A stretch of DNA of 58,966 nt, taken from CAWUKT01 sp963923035 (GTDB taxonomy: Bacteria; Bacteroidota; Bacteroidia; J057; JADKCL01). Shown here in pieces: positions 8,288 to 15,763 of this stretch. Position numbers and translations under genes: made by a program. The first letter of the stretch is position 1, and each line of letters begins with the position of its first letter. The stretch lies in the NCBI GenBank assembly GCA_963923035.1, contig CAWUKT010000043.1:1-58966 (forward strand). The letters run 5' to 3'. The notes below the pieces were generated by a model. The model made no database searches. It saw only the letters and a program-made list of their open reading frames with translations, and was not told the DNA's origin.

Positions 8288-9019
8288 ATGCGGAAACTCG
8301 TCTTCCTGAACTATGCTTTGACGGCGGTGTTCATGGGGCTCTCGGGCTGTGCGGCCCTGGGGCTGCTGATATGGGATTTTTGGTTTCCGGGGACCTTCAA
8401 GTCGTGGTACATGTTTCGCGGGGGGATGGACCAAAATGCGGTCCTGTTGCTGGTATTTGGGTTGCAGCACAGTTTGATGTCCCGGGCCGGGGTAAAACGG
8501 GTGATGGCAAGTCTGCTGACGCCTGAATTGGTGCGCCCGACCTACGTGATGTGGTCGGGCTTCGTGTTGATGTTGCTCGTGGCCCTGTGGTCGCCGATGG
8601 CCCCGCCTCTGTATGAACTTTGGGGGACGGTGGGAGGCTACGCCTTGCTGGGGGGATCGCTCTTGGGATGCGCCATTGTGGGTATCAGTGGGATGCAAAT
8701 GGGCGGTTTGGAGCTGTTGGGATGGAATGCAGCGATGGCCATTTGGAGAGGCGAACAAGAAAGAATCATTCCCTTCCGCACCCCTGGCCTCTACAACATT
8801 GTCCGACACCCCATTTACCTCGGCATCCTCCTGATTTTTTGGTTGACTCCCACCATGACCCACGACCATTTGTTTTTTGCGGAGGTGATGACGGCCTATA
8901 TCCTGGTGGGGGCCTGGTTTGAGGAACGGGACCTGGTGAAGCGGTTTGGCGAGGACTATATCGCCTACCAACAGCGGGTGCCCATGCTCATTCCCTTCAC
9001 CAAGTGGCGAAGAAAATAG
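8288..9019 (+). CDS. mddA: Methanethiol S-methyltransferase-like membrane protein (NnrU/MddA family)
   Basis: This is a 243-residue integral membrane protein with about six hydrophobic helices. MddA methylates methanethiol with S-adenosylmethionine to make dimethyl sulfide. Features shared with that family are FGLQHSLMSR (about 56-65), PTYVMWSGFVLMLL, the SAM-binding GLYNIVRHPIYLG and the downstream PTMTHDHLFFAEVMTAYI plus FEERDLVKRFGEDY, close in wording to MddA. The wider NnrU/ICMT family shares only RHP and the E-E-R-x-L part. The gene stands alone. I am confident of the superfamily and moderately so of the substrate. Confidence 0.72.
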   Translation: MRKLVFLNYALTAVFMGLSGCAALGLLIWDFWFPGTFKSWYMFRGGMDQNAVLLLVFGLQHSLMSRAGVKRVMASLLTPELVRPTYVMWSGFVLMLLVALWSPMAPPLYELWGTVGGYALLGGSLLGCAIVGISGMQMGGLELLGWNAAMAIWRGEQERIIPFRTPGLYNIVRHPIYLGILLIFWLTPTMTHDHLFFAEVMTAYILVGAWFEERDLVKRFGEDYIAYQQRVPMLIPFTKWRRK

Positions 9020-9126
9020 TTTTGGGGCTGCCGCGACATATCGGCCTTTTCGGGCCAAGTCCTAAAACGATTCAATTTGGTCGGAGGAAAAAATCGTATA
9101 TTGAATCAAATATAAAGTACCGAGGT

Positions 9127-10239
9127 ATGAAGAAACTGATACTCTTTTGCGCCCTTTTTGCAGGGTTTTTCTCCATCTCCCAAGCTCAATTTTCCATTCA
9201 AAATGCCTATCTGGAAGAATTTACGGGTACCTGGTGCCCCTTCTGTTCCGATGGTGCAGTGCGGGTTGAGCAGACATTGAACAACAACCAGAATGTCATT
9301 GCAGGTGCGATTCACATCGGCAATTCGAGCATTCCGGATCCCATGGAGATCCCGGTGGGAATTGACATCGCGTCCTATTACAATCCCAACTTCCCCCAAG
9401 CTCTGATCAACCGGGTGGGCGGTCCGGTGGGACGTACCTCCTGGCAGAGCGTCTGCAACAGCGTGACCCAGGGTGCAAGTGTAGTAGCGGTTTCCATTGA
9501 TTCGGTGACCTATGACGATGCGACCCGCGAACTCCGGGCCAAGGTCAACGCCAGCTTCACCGGCAACGAAAGCTCCGAACTCCGCTTCAACATGTTCATC
9601 ACCGAGAACAATGTGACCGGCGGATCGGCCTATAACCAATACAATGCTGACAACGGCACAGCAGGTCACCCGTACCAGGGTGCCGGCAACCCCATCGTAG
9701 GATTCGTCCACAACCACGTTCTCCGGGCGGCTCTCGGTGGCGCCTGGGGCGTTGAAAATTCTCTCCCCGGCCCGGTCAACTTCGGCAGCCAGGCCAGCTA
9801 CTGGTTCACCTATACCATTCCGGCAGGCTTCGACCCCGCCGAAATGCACCTCATCGGTGTCGTCCAGAAGTTCGGAGCGGACGCTTCCGACCGCGAAATC
9901 CTCAACGTCGAAGAAGCTCCGGTACCGCTGCTCGTCGGGCTGGAAGACCGCCCCGACTACGAATTCGGCGTTATGGAAATCGCTCCGAACCCCATGAACG
10001 AATCTGTCAAAGTCTACTATATCCTCTTCAACGAGGGACAGGTTCGGATGGAAGTCCTCAATACGCTCGGCCAGCAGGTCGCGGTCCTTGGGGAAGGCCA
10101 TACGAATGCTGGTGCGCACTCGATGTTCTGGAACGGCCGCGATATGGCCGGGAACTCGGTGGACAATGGCATCTACCTGATCCGCCTCGTGACGGAGACC
10201 GGCCAGTCCCTGACCCGTCGGGTGCTGGTCCAACGCTAA
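9127..10239 (+). CDS. Omp28-like thioredoxin-fold protein with T9SS sorting domain
   Basis: This is a 370-residue secreted protein. The start was set at 9127, where MKKLILFCALFAGFFSISQAQ forms a signal peptide. The mature part begins AYLEEFTGTWCPFCSDGA, so a CXXC thioredoxin-type site is present (W-C-P-F-C), as in the Omp28-related family of Bacteroidota. The last 90 residues (from MEIAPNPMNESVKVYY to GIYLIRLVTETGQSLTRRVLVQR) are a type A T9SS C-terminal domain. It would therefore be exported by T9SS and attached to the cell surface or released. A strong terminator follows. Confidence 0.88.
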   Translation: MKKLILFCALFAGFFSISQAQFSIQNAYLEEFTGTWCPFCSDGAVRVEQTLNNNQNVIAGAIHIGNSSIPDPMEIPVGIDIASYYNPNFPQALINRVGGPVGRTSWQSVCNSVTQGASVVAVSIDSVTYDDATRELRAKVNASFTGNESSELRFNMFITENNVTGGSAYNQYNADNGTAGHPYQGAGNPIVGFVHNHVLRAALGGAWGVENSLPGPVNFGSQASYWFTYTIPAGFDPAEMHLIGVVQKFGADASDREILNVEEAPVPLLVGLEDRPDYEFGVMEIAPNPMNESVKVYYILFNEGQVRMEVLNTLGQQVAVLGEGHTNAGAHSMFWNGRDMAGNSVDNGIYLIRLVTETGQSLTRRVLVQR

Positions 10240-10263
10240 TATCTGTTACTTTTTATGCTCAGG

Positions 10264-10294
10264 CAGCAGGTCAGAAATTCTGGCCTGCTGTTTT
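10264..10294 (+). terminator. Intrinsic terminator after the Omp28-like gene
   Basis: CAGCAGG (10264-10270) and CAGAA (10272-10276) pair with TTCTG (10278-10282) and CCTGCTG (10284-10290), followed by TTTT. Confidence 0.88.
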
Positions 10295-10346
10295 CGTGTG
10301 TGTCCTTCCGTTGGATCAATGGATGGGGCATGGGGGAAAACGTGGG

Positions 10347-10377
10347 TTGGGGTAGAGTGGGGGAGGCTGTACCTTTG
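10347..10377 (+). promoter_or_regulatory. Bacteroidota promoter overlapping a gene start
   Basis: TTG (10347-10349), a 20-nt spacer and TACCTTTG (10370-10377) fit the TTG/TAnnTTTG consensus. The predicted transcript start is at or next to the ATG at 10384, so the next ATG at 10405 may be the true start. Confidence 0.6.
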
Positions 10378-10383
10378 GGGACA

Positions 10384-11055
10384 ATGCGTCAACTGGTCCA
10401 GGTGATGGTGTGGAGTGTGGTGCTGGGGTGGGGGTTCGGTGCCGGGTTGCGGGGCCAGGTGGCGGAGACGCCACATCCCGGGCGCTGGGCGCGCCGGATT
10501 TTCGTGGGGTATCACCAGGTATTGCTCGCGAAAAAGCCGGTGGTACGCCGCGTGACTTCGGTCGATTTGCGACCGAAAATGGACATCGGCCAAGCTGGCC
10601 AAAGGCTCCAATTGGGTCTTCAGGCCAATTATGGGCTCTACGGAACAGCGGTTCGTTGGACCTATGGCATCTGGTCGGAGGCGGGCTTCACGGACCGCCG
10701 GCAAAGCCTAGATTGGCAGGCACTGGTGCTCCACCCGATTCAAACGGCGACCTGGTCGGTGTGGATCGGCACGGGTTTGGCACTCGATTTGCAGCGAAAA
10801 TCGGTGTTGCACGAACAAGCCGGTGGGTTTCGCGTATATCTTTTAGGGGGAAAATGCTCCCTGGAAGGTTTGGGCCGGTTTGCGCGCCGGTACCGGGATG
10901 GATGGACGCGGTGGGAAGTGCAGGGAAATGGGATGTGGTGGTTTTTGCGGGACGAGAAAATGCGGGGTGCATTGGTGTTGGGAGGCGGTTGGCGGGCGTG
11001 GAGTGACCGGGAAGATGGGCTGGGAATGGCGGGGCTGCATTTTAATTTCAATTGA
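10384..11055 (+). CDS. Hypothetical exported protein, outer-membrane-barrel-like
   Basis: The protein has 223 residues from 10384, or 216 from the ATG at 10405. The N-terminus is hydrophobic with a plausible cleavage after GLRGQ. The remainder alternates short strands with many Trp and Tyr (YGLYGTAVRWTYGIWSEAGF, TATWSVWIGTGLALDL) and ends in FNFN, consistent with a small beta-barrel. No family is recognised. The start is uncertain because the promoter box ends only 7 nt before the first ATG. It is followed by the LRR gene in the same direction, about 30 bp later. Confidence 0.6.
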   Translation: MRQLVQVMVWSVVLGWGFGAGLRGQVAETPHPGRWARRIFVGYHQVLLAKKPVVRRVTSVDLRPKMDIGQAGQRLQLGLQANYGLYGTAVRWTYGIWSEAGFTDRRQSLDWQALVLHPIQTATWSVWIGTGLALDLQRKSVLHEQAGGFRVYLLGGKCSLEGLGRFARRYRDGWTRWEVQGNGMWWFLRDEKMRGALVLGGGWRAWSDREDGLGMAGLHFNFN

Positions 11056-11087
11056 TTTTGACTGATAACACAACGAAAAACGATACA

Positions 11088-11948
11088 ATGCTCAGACAAA
11101 CAATCATCCTCTTGCTCGCTGTGATGGTGTTGCCCTGGAATTCGCTCAGTGGCCAGCGGGTGTACACGAAAGAGGAGTTGGAGGCCTATCCGATCTTTTC
11201 CCGGTACCGGGCGGCTTTGGATGAAGCGGCTCGGGTCAAGCGTTTGAACCTGGCCTACCACGAGTTGTCTTCGGTTCCGGCATCTATTGAGGCCTTTACG
11301 AATTGTGTGGAGTTTCATGTGTCGCGGAATGGGCTGCGGAAGTTGCCGGAGGAGATGGGAAAGTTGCAGTCGTTGCAGTATTTCTACGGTAGCAACAACC
11401 TGATTGGCGGCTTGCCGGCTGAGTTTGGCGATTTGGTTCAGTTGCGGGAAATGGACATGGGCTATAACCTGTTGCCGGGTCTCCCCAAGCAGTTCGGGCA
11501 ATTGGTCAACCTCCGCATTCTCCGCCTCAACAACAATTCGATCCAGGCCCTGCCCTCCGAGTTCGGAAATTTGTCCTCCCTCGAAAAGCTCAACCTCAGC
11601 GTCAACACGCTCCAACGTCTCCCGGACAGCTTTGACCGCCTGGCCGCCCTTCGAGATCTGGACCTCAGCTATAACCTCCTCGAAGAACTCCCTTCCGACA
11701 TTGGCAACCTTGCCAATCTCGAGCTACTCAACCTCAGCAACAACCGTTTGCAATCCCTCCCGGATAGCCTGTGCTACCTGGACAATCTCCAGTACCTCGA
11801 TCTCCGCCGCAACCAGCTCAAGACGCTCCCCGATAAGATCGCCCGTCTCAAGAAGCTCCGCTACCTCAACCTGAAGGGCAATCCGTTGTCCAAACGGACG
11901 AAGCAGGTGATCGCGGCGAAGCTACCATACTGCGAGATCAAATTTTAG
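11088..11948 (+). CDS. Secreted leucine-rich-repeat protein
   Basis: This is a 286-residue protein with signal peptide (LLLAVMVLPWNSLSGQ). From residue 45 on, about ten repeats of 23 residues follow the pattern LxxLxLxxNxLxxLPxxxGxL, for example LRILRLNNNSIQALPSEFGN and LELLNLSNNRLQSLPDSL. This is the bacterial/plant-type LRR seen in many Bacteroidota exported proteins. The role is presumably protein binding at the cell surface; no enzymatic domain is present. It probably shares a transcript with the preceding barrel-like gene. The stop lies directly before the tRNA-Leu promoter. Confidence 0.88.
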   Translation: MLRQTIILLLAVMVLPWNSLSGQRVYTKEELEAYPIFSRYRAALDEAARVKRLNLAYHELSSVPASIEAFTNCVEFHVSRNGLRKLPEEMGKLQSLQYFYGSNNLIGGLPAEFGDLVQLREMDMGYNLLPGLPKQFGQLVNLRILRLNNNSIQALPSEFGNLSSLEKLNLSVNTLQRLPDSFDRLAALRDLDLSYNLLEELPSDIGNLANLELLNLSNNRLQSLPDSLCYLDNLQYLDLRRNQLKTLPDKIARLKKLRYLNLKGNPLSKRTKQVIAAKLPYCEIKF

Positions 11949-13609
11949 GAAAAAGTGTGGGAATAATTTGGAGGAAGAGGGAAGAAGAAACTATATTTGC
12001 CTCCCTGAATTGCCCAGGTGGCGGAATTGGTAGACGCGCTACGTTCAGGTCGTAGTGTCCGCAAGGACGTGAAGGTTCGACTCCTTTCCTGGGTACCCCT
12101 CTCTAAAAAGGCACTGTAAAAGGTGCCTTTTTCCAATTTAGCAACCTCAAAATTCGGCTCTAATCCGCAATACAGGGCGATTATGCGATTTGCCTTGGGG
12201 GTTCGATAACAGCCATCTCCAAGGTAGATCACCTTTTGGGGGAATATCGAACCCATGAAAGTATTTTTGGTCTCAAGGTCGGCCCATTCAAAAAAATGGT
12301 CCATGTTTTGCACCAGTTCAAAGCTGAATTCAAAGCCTTCCTGCCACCCTTCATCCAATTGCACAAGTTCTTCTTTTTCCTGTTCCAGATTGGCCAGTGA
12401 CTTACGATAGTGGCCCATCATGGTCTCGTACTGCTCAAGGGGGAGTTTGTCATCCAAAAGCAATTCATTGGCCCTGAATTGCTTCTTTTTGATTCCTTCG
12501 ATCTCCTTGGCTATTTCCTGTTCGCCTTTCTTCATGTCATTGCCCTTCTGTTGGAAGAGATCGGTAATGACAGCCCGATACAGTTGGATGGTTCCCTCGG
12601 CTGGTTTGATGCGTCTCAGGTAGGACGCAAAGCTCTCATTGATCTCATGGGCAGGATGGCGCTCTGTGCAGCCATGTTGGCAATGGTAGTAAAAATACCG
12701 CTTGCCTGTGTGGCTACGGCTGGCACTTCCAGTGAGTGGTGTTCCGCATTGTTGGCATTGAAGGTGTCCCCGTAGAGGAAACTCAGGGACTGCCTCATAG
12801 CGTCTCCCATGACGTTTGTTGCCAGCTAAGCTCCGTTGTACACGGTTGAAGAGATATTCATCTACAATGGCGGGATGGAGTCCTTCAATCCATCTGGCGG
12901 ATTCCTTTTTGTACTCTGGCAAATATACCTCTCCCAAATAGACGCGGTTCTTGAGAAGTTTGGTCAGGTGATTTTTACCCATGTTCAGGCCATTGGCCCG
13001 CAGAATGCGTCGAATCTCTTTGTGAGGACTCCCCTCGGCGGCCATTTCATAGGCTTTTTTGATCCATCGGGCTTTGCCGTTGGGTTTCATGGTTGGGAGC
13101 CGATCTTCGTTTCTATGGCAATCATAGCCCATAATGGCATTGACTACCCAACCTCCCTTTTCCTTGATCCGACGAAGTCCGTCTTTGGTTGCAGCCGCCC
13201 GAACATCGTTGTTCACCTCTGGCTGGGTGATATAAATGGCAAGAAGGAACTTGTTTTGCGGGATGGAAAAATCAATCCATTGTTCTACTGCTTGGGTTTC
13301 TACTCCCATTTTTTCCATCTGATCAATCATGGCGTAGCTCTCGACGATATTTCTCCCAAAGCGGTCCCACTTGGTAAATAGAAAATAGTCGATCACGCGG
13401 CGGTTCTTTTTCACATAAGATAGCGCCCTTTGAAACCCTGGCCTTTGAAAGGTTTTTCCTGTGAAATCATCCTGAAAGAGGGCAAAGACTTCAATATCCT
13501 TGTCCTGACAGAACTTTTTCAAATTGGCTTCCTGCGCTTCGAGGCTATACCCTTCCCGAGCTTGTTCATCGGTCGAAACGCGGATGTATAGAATGGCTGT
13601 CTTCTTCAT
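11945..13609 (-). CDS. Large serine recombinase (site-specific integrase)
   Basis: The ORF has 554 codons from the ATG at 13609. The resolvase domain starts at once: AILYIRVSTDEQAREGYSLEAQ has the catalytic Ser in RVST, and FTKWDRFGRN has the conserved Arg pair. A recombinase domain follows (GYDCHRNED...KKAYEMAAEGSPHKEIRRIL), then a zinc ribbon (CQQCGTPLTG...CQHGC) and a coiled coil. It should cut and rejoin attP/attB. The last roughly 50 codons, from GTQERSRT on, are the antisense of tRNA-Leu and its promoter; the element's own sequence ends near 12098. In the excised form the C-terminus must differ. An upstream four-gene operon reads into it. Confidence 0.93.
   Translation of the reverse strand: MKKTAILYIRVSTDEQAREGYSLEAQEANLKKFCQDKDIEVFALFQDDFTGKTFQRPGFQRALSYVKKNRRVIDYFLFTKWDRFGRNIVESYAMIDQMEKMGVETQAVEQWIDFSIPQNKFLLAIYITQPEVNNDVRAAATKDGLRRIKEKGGWVVNAIMGYDCHRNEDRLPTMKPNGKARWIKKAYEMAAEGSPHKEIRRILRANGLNMGKNHLTKLLKNRVYLGEVYLPEYKKESARWIEGLHPAIVDEYLFNRVQRSLAGNKRHGRRYEAVPEFPLRGHLQCQQCGTPLTGSASRSHTGKRYFYYHCQHGCTERHPAHEINESFASYLRRIKPAEGTIQLYRAVITDLFQQKGNDMKKGEQEIAKEIEGIKKKQFRANELLLDDKLPLEQYETMMGHYRKSLANLEQEKEELVQLDEGWQEGFEFSFELVQNMDHFFEWADLETKNTFMGSIFPQKVIYLGDGCYRTPKANRIIALYCGLEPNFEVAKLEKGTFYSAFLERGTQERSRTFTSLRTLRPERSASTNSATWAIQGGKYSFFFPLPPNYSHTFS
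11967..11999 (+). promoter_or_regulatory. Promoter of tRNA-Leu
   Basis: TTTG (11967-11970), a 21-nt spacer and TATATTTG (11992-11999) match the Bacteroidota promoter consensus. The tRNA starts 12 nt downstream. Confidence 0.8.
12012..12095 (+). tRNA. tRNA-Leu(CAG)
   Basis: The 84-nt gene folds as a class II tRNA. The acceptor GCCCAGG (12012-12018) pairs with CCTGGGT (12088-12094), and the discriminator is A12095. The anticodon arm CTACG-TTCAGGT-CGTAG gives anticodon CAG. A long variable arm and the T-loop TTCGACT are present. The bases after the discriminator are CCC, so CCA is not encoded as it stands; at the reconstructed empty site it would be. The gene is the attachment site of the island. 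Confidence 0.96.
12091..12097 (+). other. Putative left attachment core (GGGTACC)
   Basis: GGGTACC covers the last acceptor bases and the discriminator of tRNA-Leu. It recurs in direct orientation at 34652-34658, where base composition changes back to the host type. Confidence 0.55.
12105..12132 (+). terminator. Element-borne terminator for tRNA-Leu
   Basis: AAAAAGGCAC (12105-12114) pairs perfectly with GTGCCTTTTT (12123-12132). It lies 10 nt after the tRNA but inside the island, and is at the same time coding sequence of the antisense recombinase. Confidence 0.85.
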
Positions 13610-13748
13610 CGTTTTGAAGTTTTTGATATTGATTGTATTCCAGTTCAGCAATGGCATAAAGAAGGTCGCGGAGTTCGCGAACTTCACGGTTTGAATAAGT
13701 GTGGGCTTGTTCTCCCAATAGCTGGCGACACTTGGCAATGGAAATCAT
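13566..13748 (-). CDS. Small protein upstream of the recombinase
   Basis: This is a 60-residue protein (MISIAKCRQLLGEQAHTYSN, then EVRELRDLLYAIAELEYNQY) overlapping the start of the recombinase by 44 bp in another frame. Short helical proteins with the C-R-x-L-L-G and LRDLLYxxAE pattern are, as I recall, frequent just upstream of serine recombinases in Bacteroidota elements. The overlap suggests translational coupling. A directionality or accessory role is inference only. Confidence 0.6.
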   Translation of the reverse strand: MISIAKCRQLLGEQAHTYSNREVRELRDLLYAIAELEYNQYQKLQNDEEDSHSIHPRFDR

Positions 13749-13798
13749 CGTATTTGGTTTTACGATGATGTTCCAGAGCCGTATGAAGCAGGACCAGA

Positions 13799-14131
13799 TC
13801 ACTGGGCAAGCAGGAGTTGAGGTGATTGCAGTTGCAGGGTTCCTTGTCGAAGTTCACGGGCCAGGTCAAGGATTCCATGCAGGAAAGTATCAGATGCACC
13901 ACTCATAAGTTCCTCCTCAATCAAGTCTTCCCAATTGTCATAGTGAAAGATCGGGACTTGAGAATCTCCAGTGAAATGATGGAGTTCAGTACTGGTAGGC
14001 TCACGTTGGAGGTGGGGCCAGCTCCCGTAGCGACTGGATAAGATAAAGTCTTGCCATTTCTCAAAGTCATAGACTACGACCACGTCAATGGGATACTTTG
14101 ATTGAGCATTGATATAGATTCCGATTTTCAT
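13799..14131 (-). CDS. Hypothetical protein of the integration operon
   Basis: The protein has 110 residues (MKIGIYINAQSKYPIDVVVV...). It is mixed alpha/beta with no signal or known motif. Its ATG overlaps the stop of the upstream gene (ATGA), and it is followed after about 50 bp by the small protein preceding the recombinase. It is therefore part of the same minus-strand operon. Family unknown. Confidence 0.6.
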   Translation of the reverse strand: MKIGIYINAQSKYPIDVVVVYDFEKWQDFILSSRYGSWPHLQREPTSTELHHFTGDSQVPIFHYDNWEDLIEEELMSGASDTFLHGILDLARELRQGTLQLQSPQLLLAQ

Positions 14132-14613
14132 GATTGGGGGAAGATGTTGTGTTCAAGGTTGATTTTGTAGGACATCAATTGTTGGTACTCCCCAAGCAGA
14201 TCAATTTGCTTTTGCAGGTTGTGAACCTGTTCAGCGATCATACGGAGGGTTTTGAGGAGGTCTTGGTTGTAGTCGTCAGCGTTTCGGGCAGCGTTGCCAA
14301 TGATGCGGCGGTAGTCTTCCAAGCGCATAAAAGGGATGACAGTCCCCATGATGAATTGCTTCAACTGTCCAGAATCATAGATGCTGACTGCGATTTCATA
14401 GAGGTGGGGAATGTGGCTATATACCGCCCAGCAATTGGCTATCGGGGTTTTCAATGGACGTCCAGCGTGATAGCCCTTGGCTTGGATATAGAAGGCAGCA
14501 TTTTTCATGCCTTTTTTCCATGTAGTGATTTTGCCCCAAGGCTTCGCCTTGCTATCGGACATCCTGGTGGAGGGATTTGGGAACTGTTCTTGTATGTGGA
14601 TGATGTGCGACAT
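14128..14613 (-). CDS. Hypothetical protein, possibly DUF6943-like
   Basis: The protein has 161 residues from the ATG at 14613; 14628 is also possible. The segment FYIQAKGYHAGRPLKTPIANCW followed by GTVIPFMRLEDY recalls the pattern of a Bacteroidota mobile-element family (I think DUF6943: GxNxGKPL...NC...GSVIPFI). The C-terminal half is a coiled coil (AEQVHNLQKQIDLLGEYQQL). It is the first gene of the four-gene operon that ends in the recombinase. Function unknown. Confidence 0.6.
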   Translation of the reverse strand: MSHIIHIQEQFPNPSTRMSDSKAKPWGKITTWKKGMKNAAFYIQAKGYHAGRPLKTPIANCWAVYSHIPHLYEIAVSIYDSGQLKQFIMGTVIPFMRLEDYRRIIGNAARNADDYNQDLLKTLRMIAEQVHNLQKQIDLLGEYQQLMSYKINLEHNIFPQS

Positions 14614-14915
14614 TTTTTTTGCCTGCATCGGCTTATCCGTATGTCGGGGTATTGGTGTACTGTCTTGGCTTTGCGTTTGGGGTGGGTTCTCGATGGAAGG
14701 CAAAAGCAACTGGAATAAAATGTCGGGGGGCTATGTCGGGCGGGTTTATGCTGGGAAAATTTTGCCTGGAATCGGGGTTCTACCCCTTCCTTTGCCAATG
14801 ACAGTCCGCCAATACCCCCGCACATTTGCTGGCCGATTCTGACTTTAAAAAAGTGGAGTCAGATCATTCACTTTGTAGGGAGGACTGCCCCGCGGCGATC
14901 AGAGAAATGGCTTAG

Positions 14916-14989
14916 GGATGGGAGCAATTGTTGGAGTCAGTGTGTGGTTCTGTGAAATGGCGCTCGGAGAGTGACGACTGCGGACAGCC
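14916..14989. repeat. Dispersed intergenic repeat, copy 2
   Basis: It shares GGATGGGAGCAATTGT (14916-14931) and CGACTGCGGACAGCC (14975-14989) with the chromosomal copy at 89-140. The spacer is longer here (43 versus 21 nt). Confidence 0.6.
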
Positions 14990-15413
14990 CGACTCCGATT
15001 TCAAATGCCCTTGGAATCGGAGGAAGCTCCAAAGAAATATCAATACATAAAGAAAGACCACCGGCAACGTGATCAATAAAAGAACGAATAAAATCAATTG
15101 GGCGTATAATGGAGAAAATGGAAAAGTCTTAATAATACGCTGCCGATGGTAATAAAAACCTTGCCGTAAAGTCAGCAAGGAAATACATTATTGCCTATCA
15201 GAATGGTTTTGTCAACCTATTAAATAAGCATAAGCCACAATCAGTTGTGAAGAATTATTGATCAGATTTAAGAAAAGCATAACTACTTCACCATTGACGA
15301 AATCGGTTCTCTGGGATAGGATGCTGCTTGTGGTGAAAATATATTCACCATACACATACATGCTACGGCTGGATAGGCATTTTGAAAAACCTCCCTAATT
15401 TTAACAAACGCCT

Positions 15414-15713
15414 ATGAACGACCTTTTTATGCTTTCTAAAGCTGCCCTTTTTTCCACCCCTGCTTATCCAGTTCGTAGCCTGTGACCACTTCGATTCTAT
15501 TCTTTAACGCTTCTCAATGCAACTGTTTATGACTCACATTTCGGCTATGAATTTAATCTGGAAAGAGAACTAGATTTTCAAAAGTGTCGCAAAATTTTAC
15601 TTCAATTAACCAAAGATGAAGATCAGATTCAAAGATTGTATGAGTGCATAACGATTATAACAGAGCAGTTTTTTATCTCATACTTTGAACGTTATGAAAA
15701 TGGCCTTGATTGA
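15414..15713 (+). pseudogene. Open frame broken by a single TGA
   Basis: An ATG at 15414 opens a 100-codon frame whose only internal stop is TGA at 15483. The downstream part reads like a real protein (SHFGYEFNLERELDFQKCRK, KDEDQIQRLYECITIITEQF) and ends at TGA 15711. No Met lies after the internal stop. It is either a decayed small gene or a chance open stretch. It precedes the second recombinase by 50 bp. Confidence 0.35.
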
Positions 15714-15763
15714 TGAATAGAATGCATTGTAGGATCAAATTCTCTATTAGCTAACGAACCAAT

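Larger units (their letters stand above)
14614..15763. other. Gene-poor stretch before the second recombinase
   Basis: About 1.1 kb without an intact recognisable gene. It holds the second copy of the dispersed repeat (14916-14989), a short hydrophobic frame on the minus strand (14912-15178) that I do not believe, and an interrupted frame (15414-15713). Composition falls from mixed to strongly AT-rich across it. Confidence 0.6.

Noticed and set aside
8174..9058. 294-codon minus-strand open frame
   Set aside because: Antisense of the MddA-like gene, which has clear family motifs.
9106..10233. 375-codon minus-strand open frame
   Set aside because: Antisense of the Omp28-like T9SS gene, which has a signal peptide, a WCPFC site and a sorting domain.
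14912..15178. 88-codon hydrophobic minus-strand frame
   Set aside because: It runs through the dispersed repeat, its second half is low-quality sequence, and it has no start context; probably chance.
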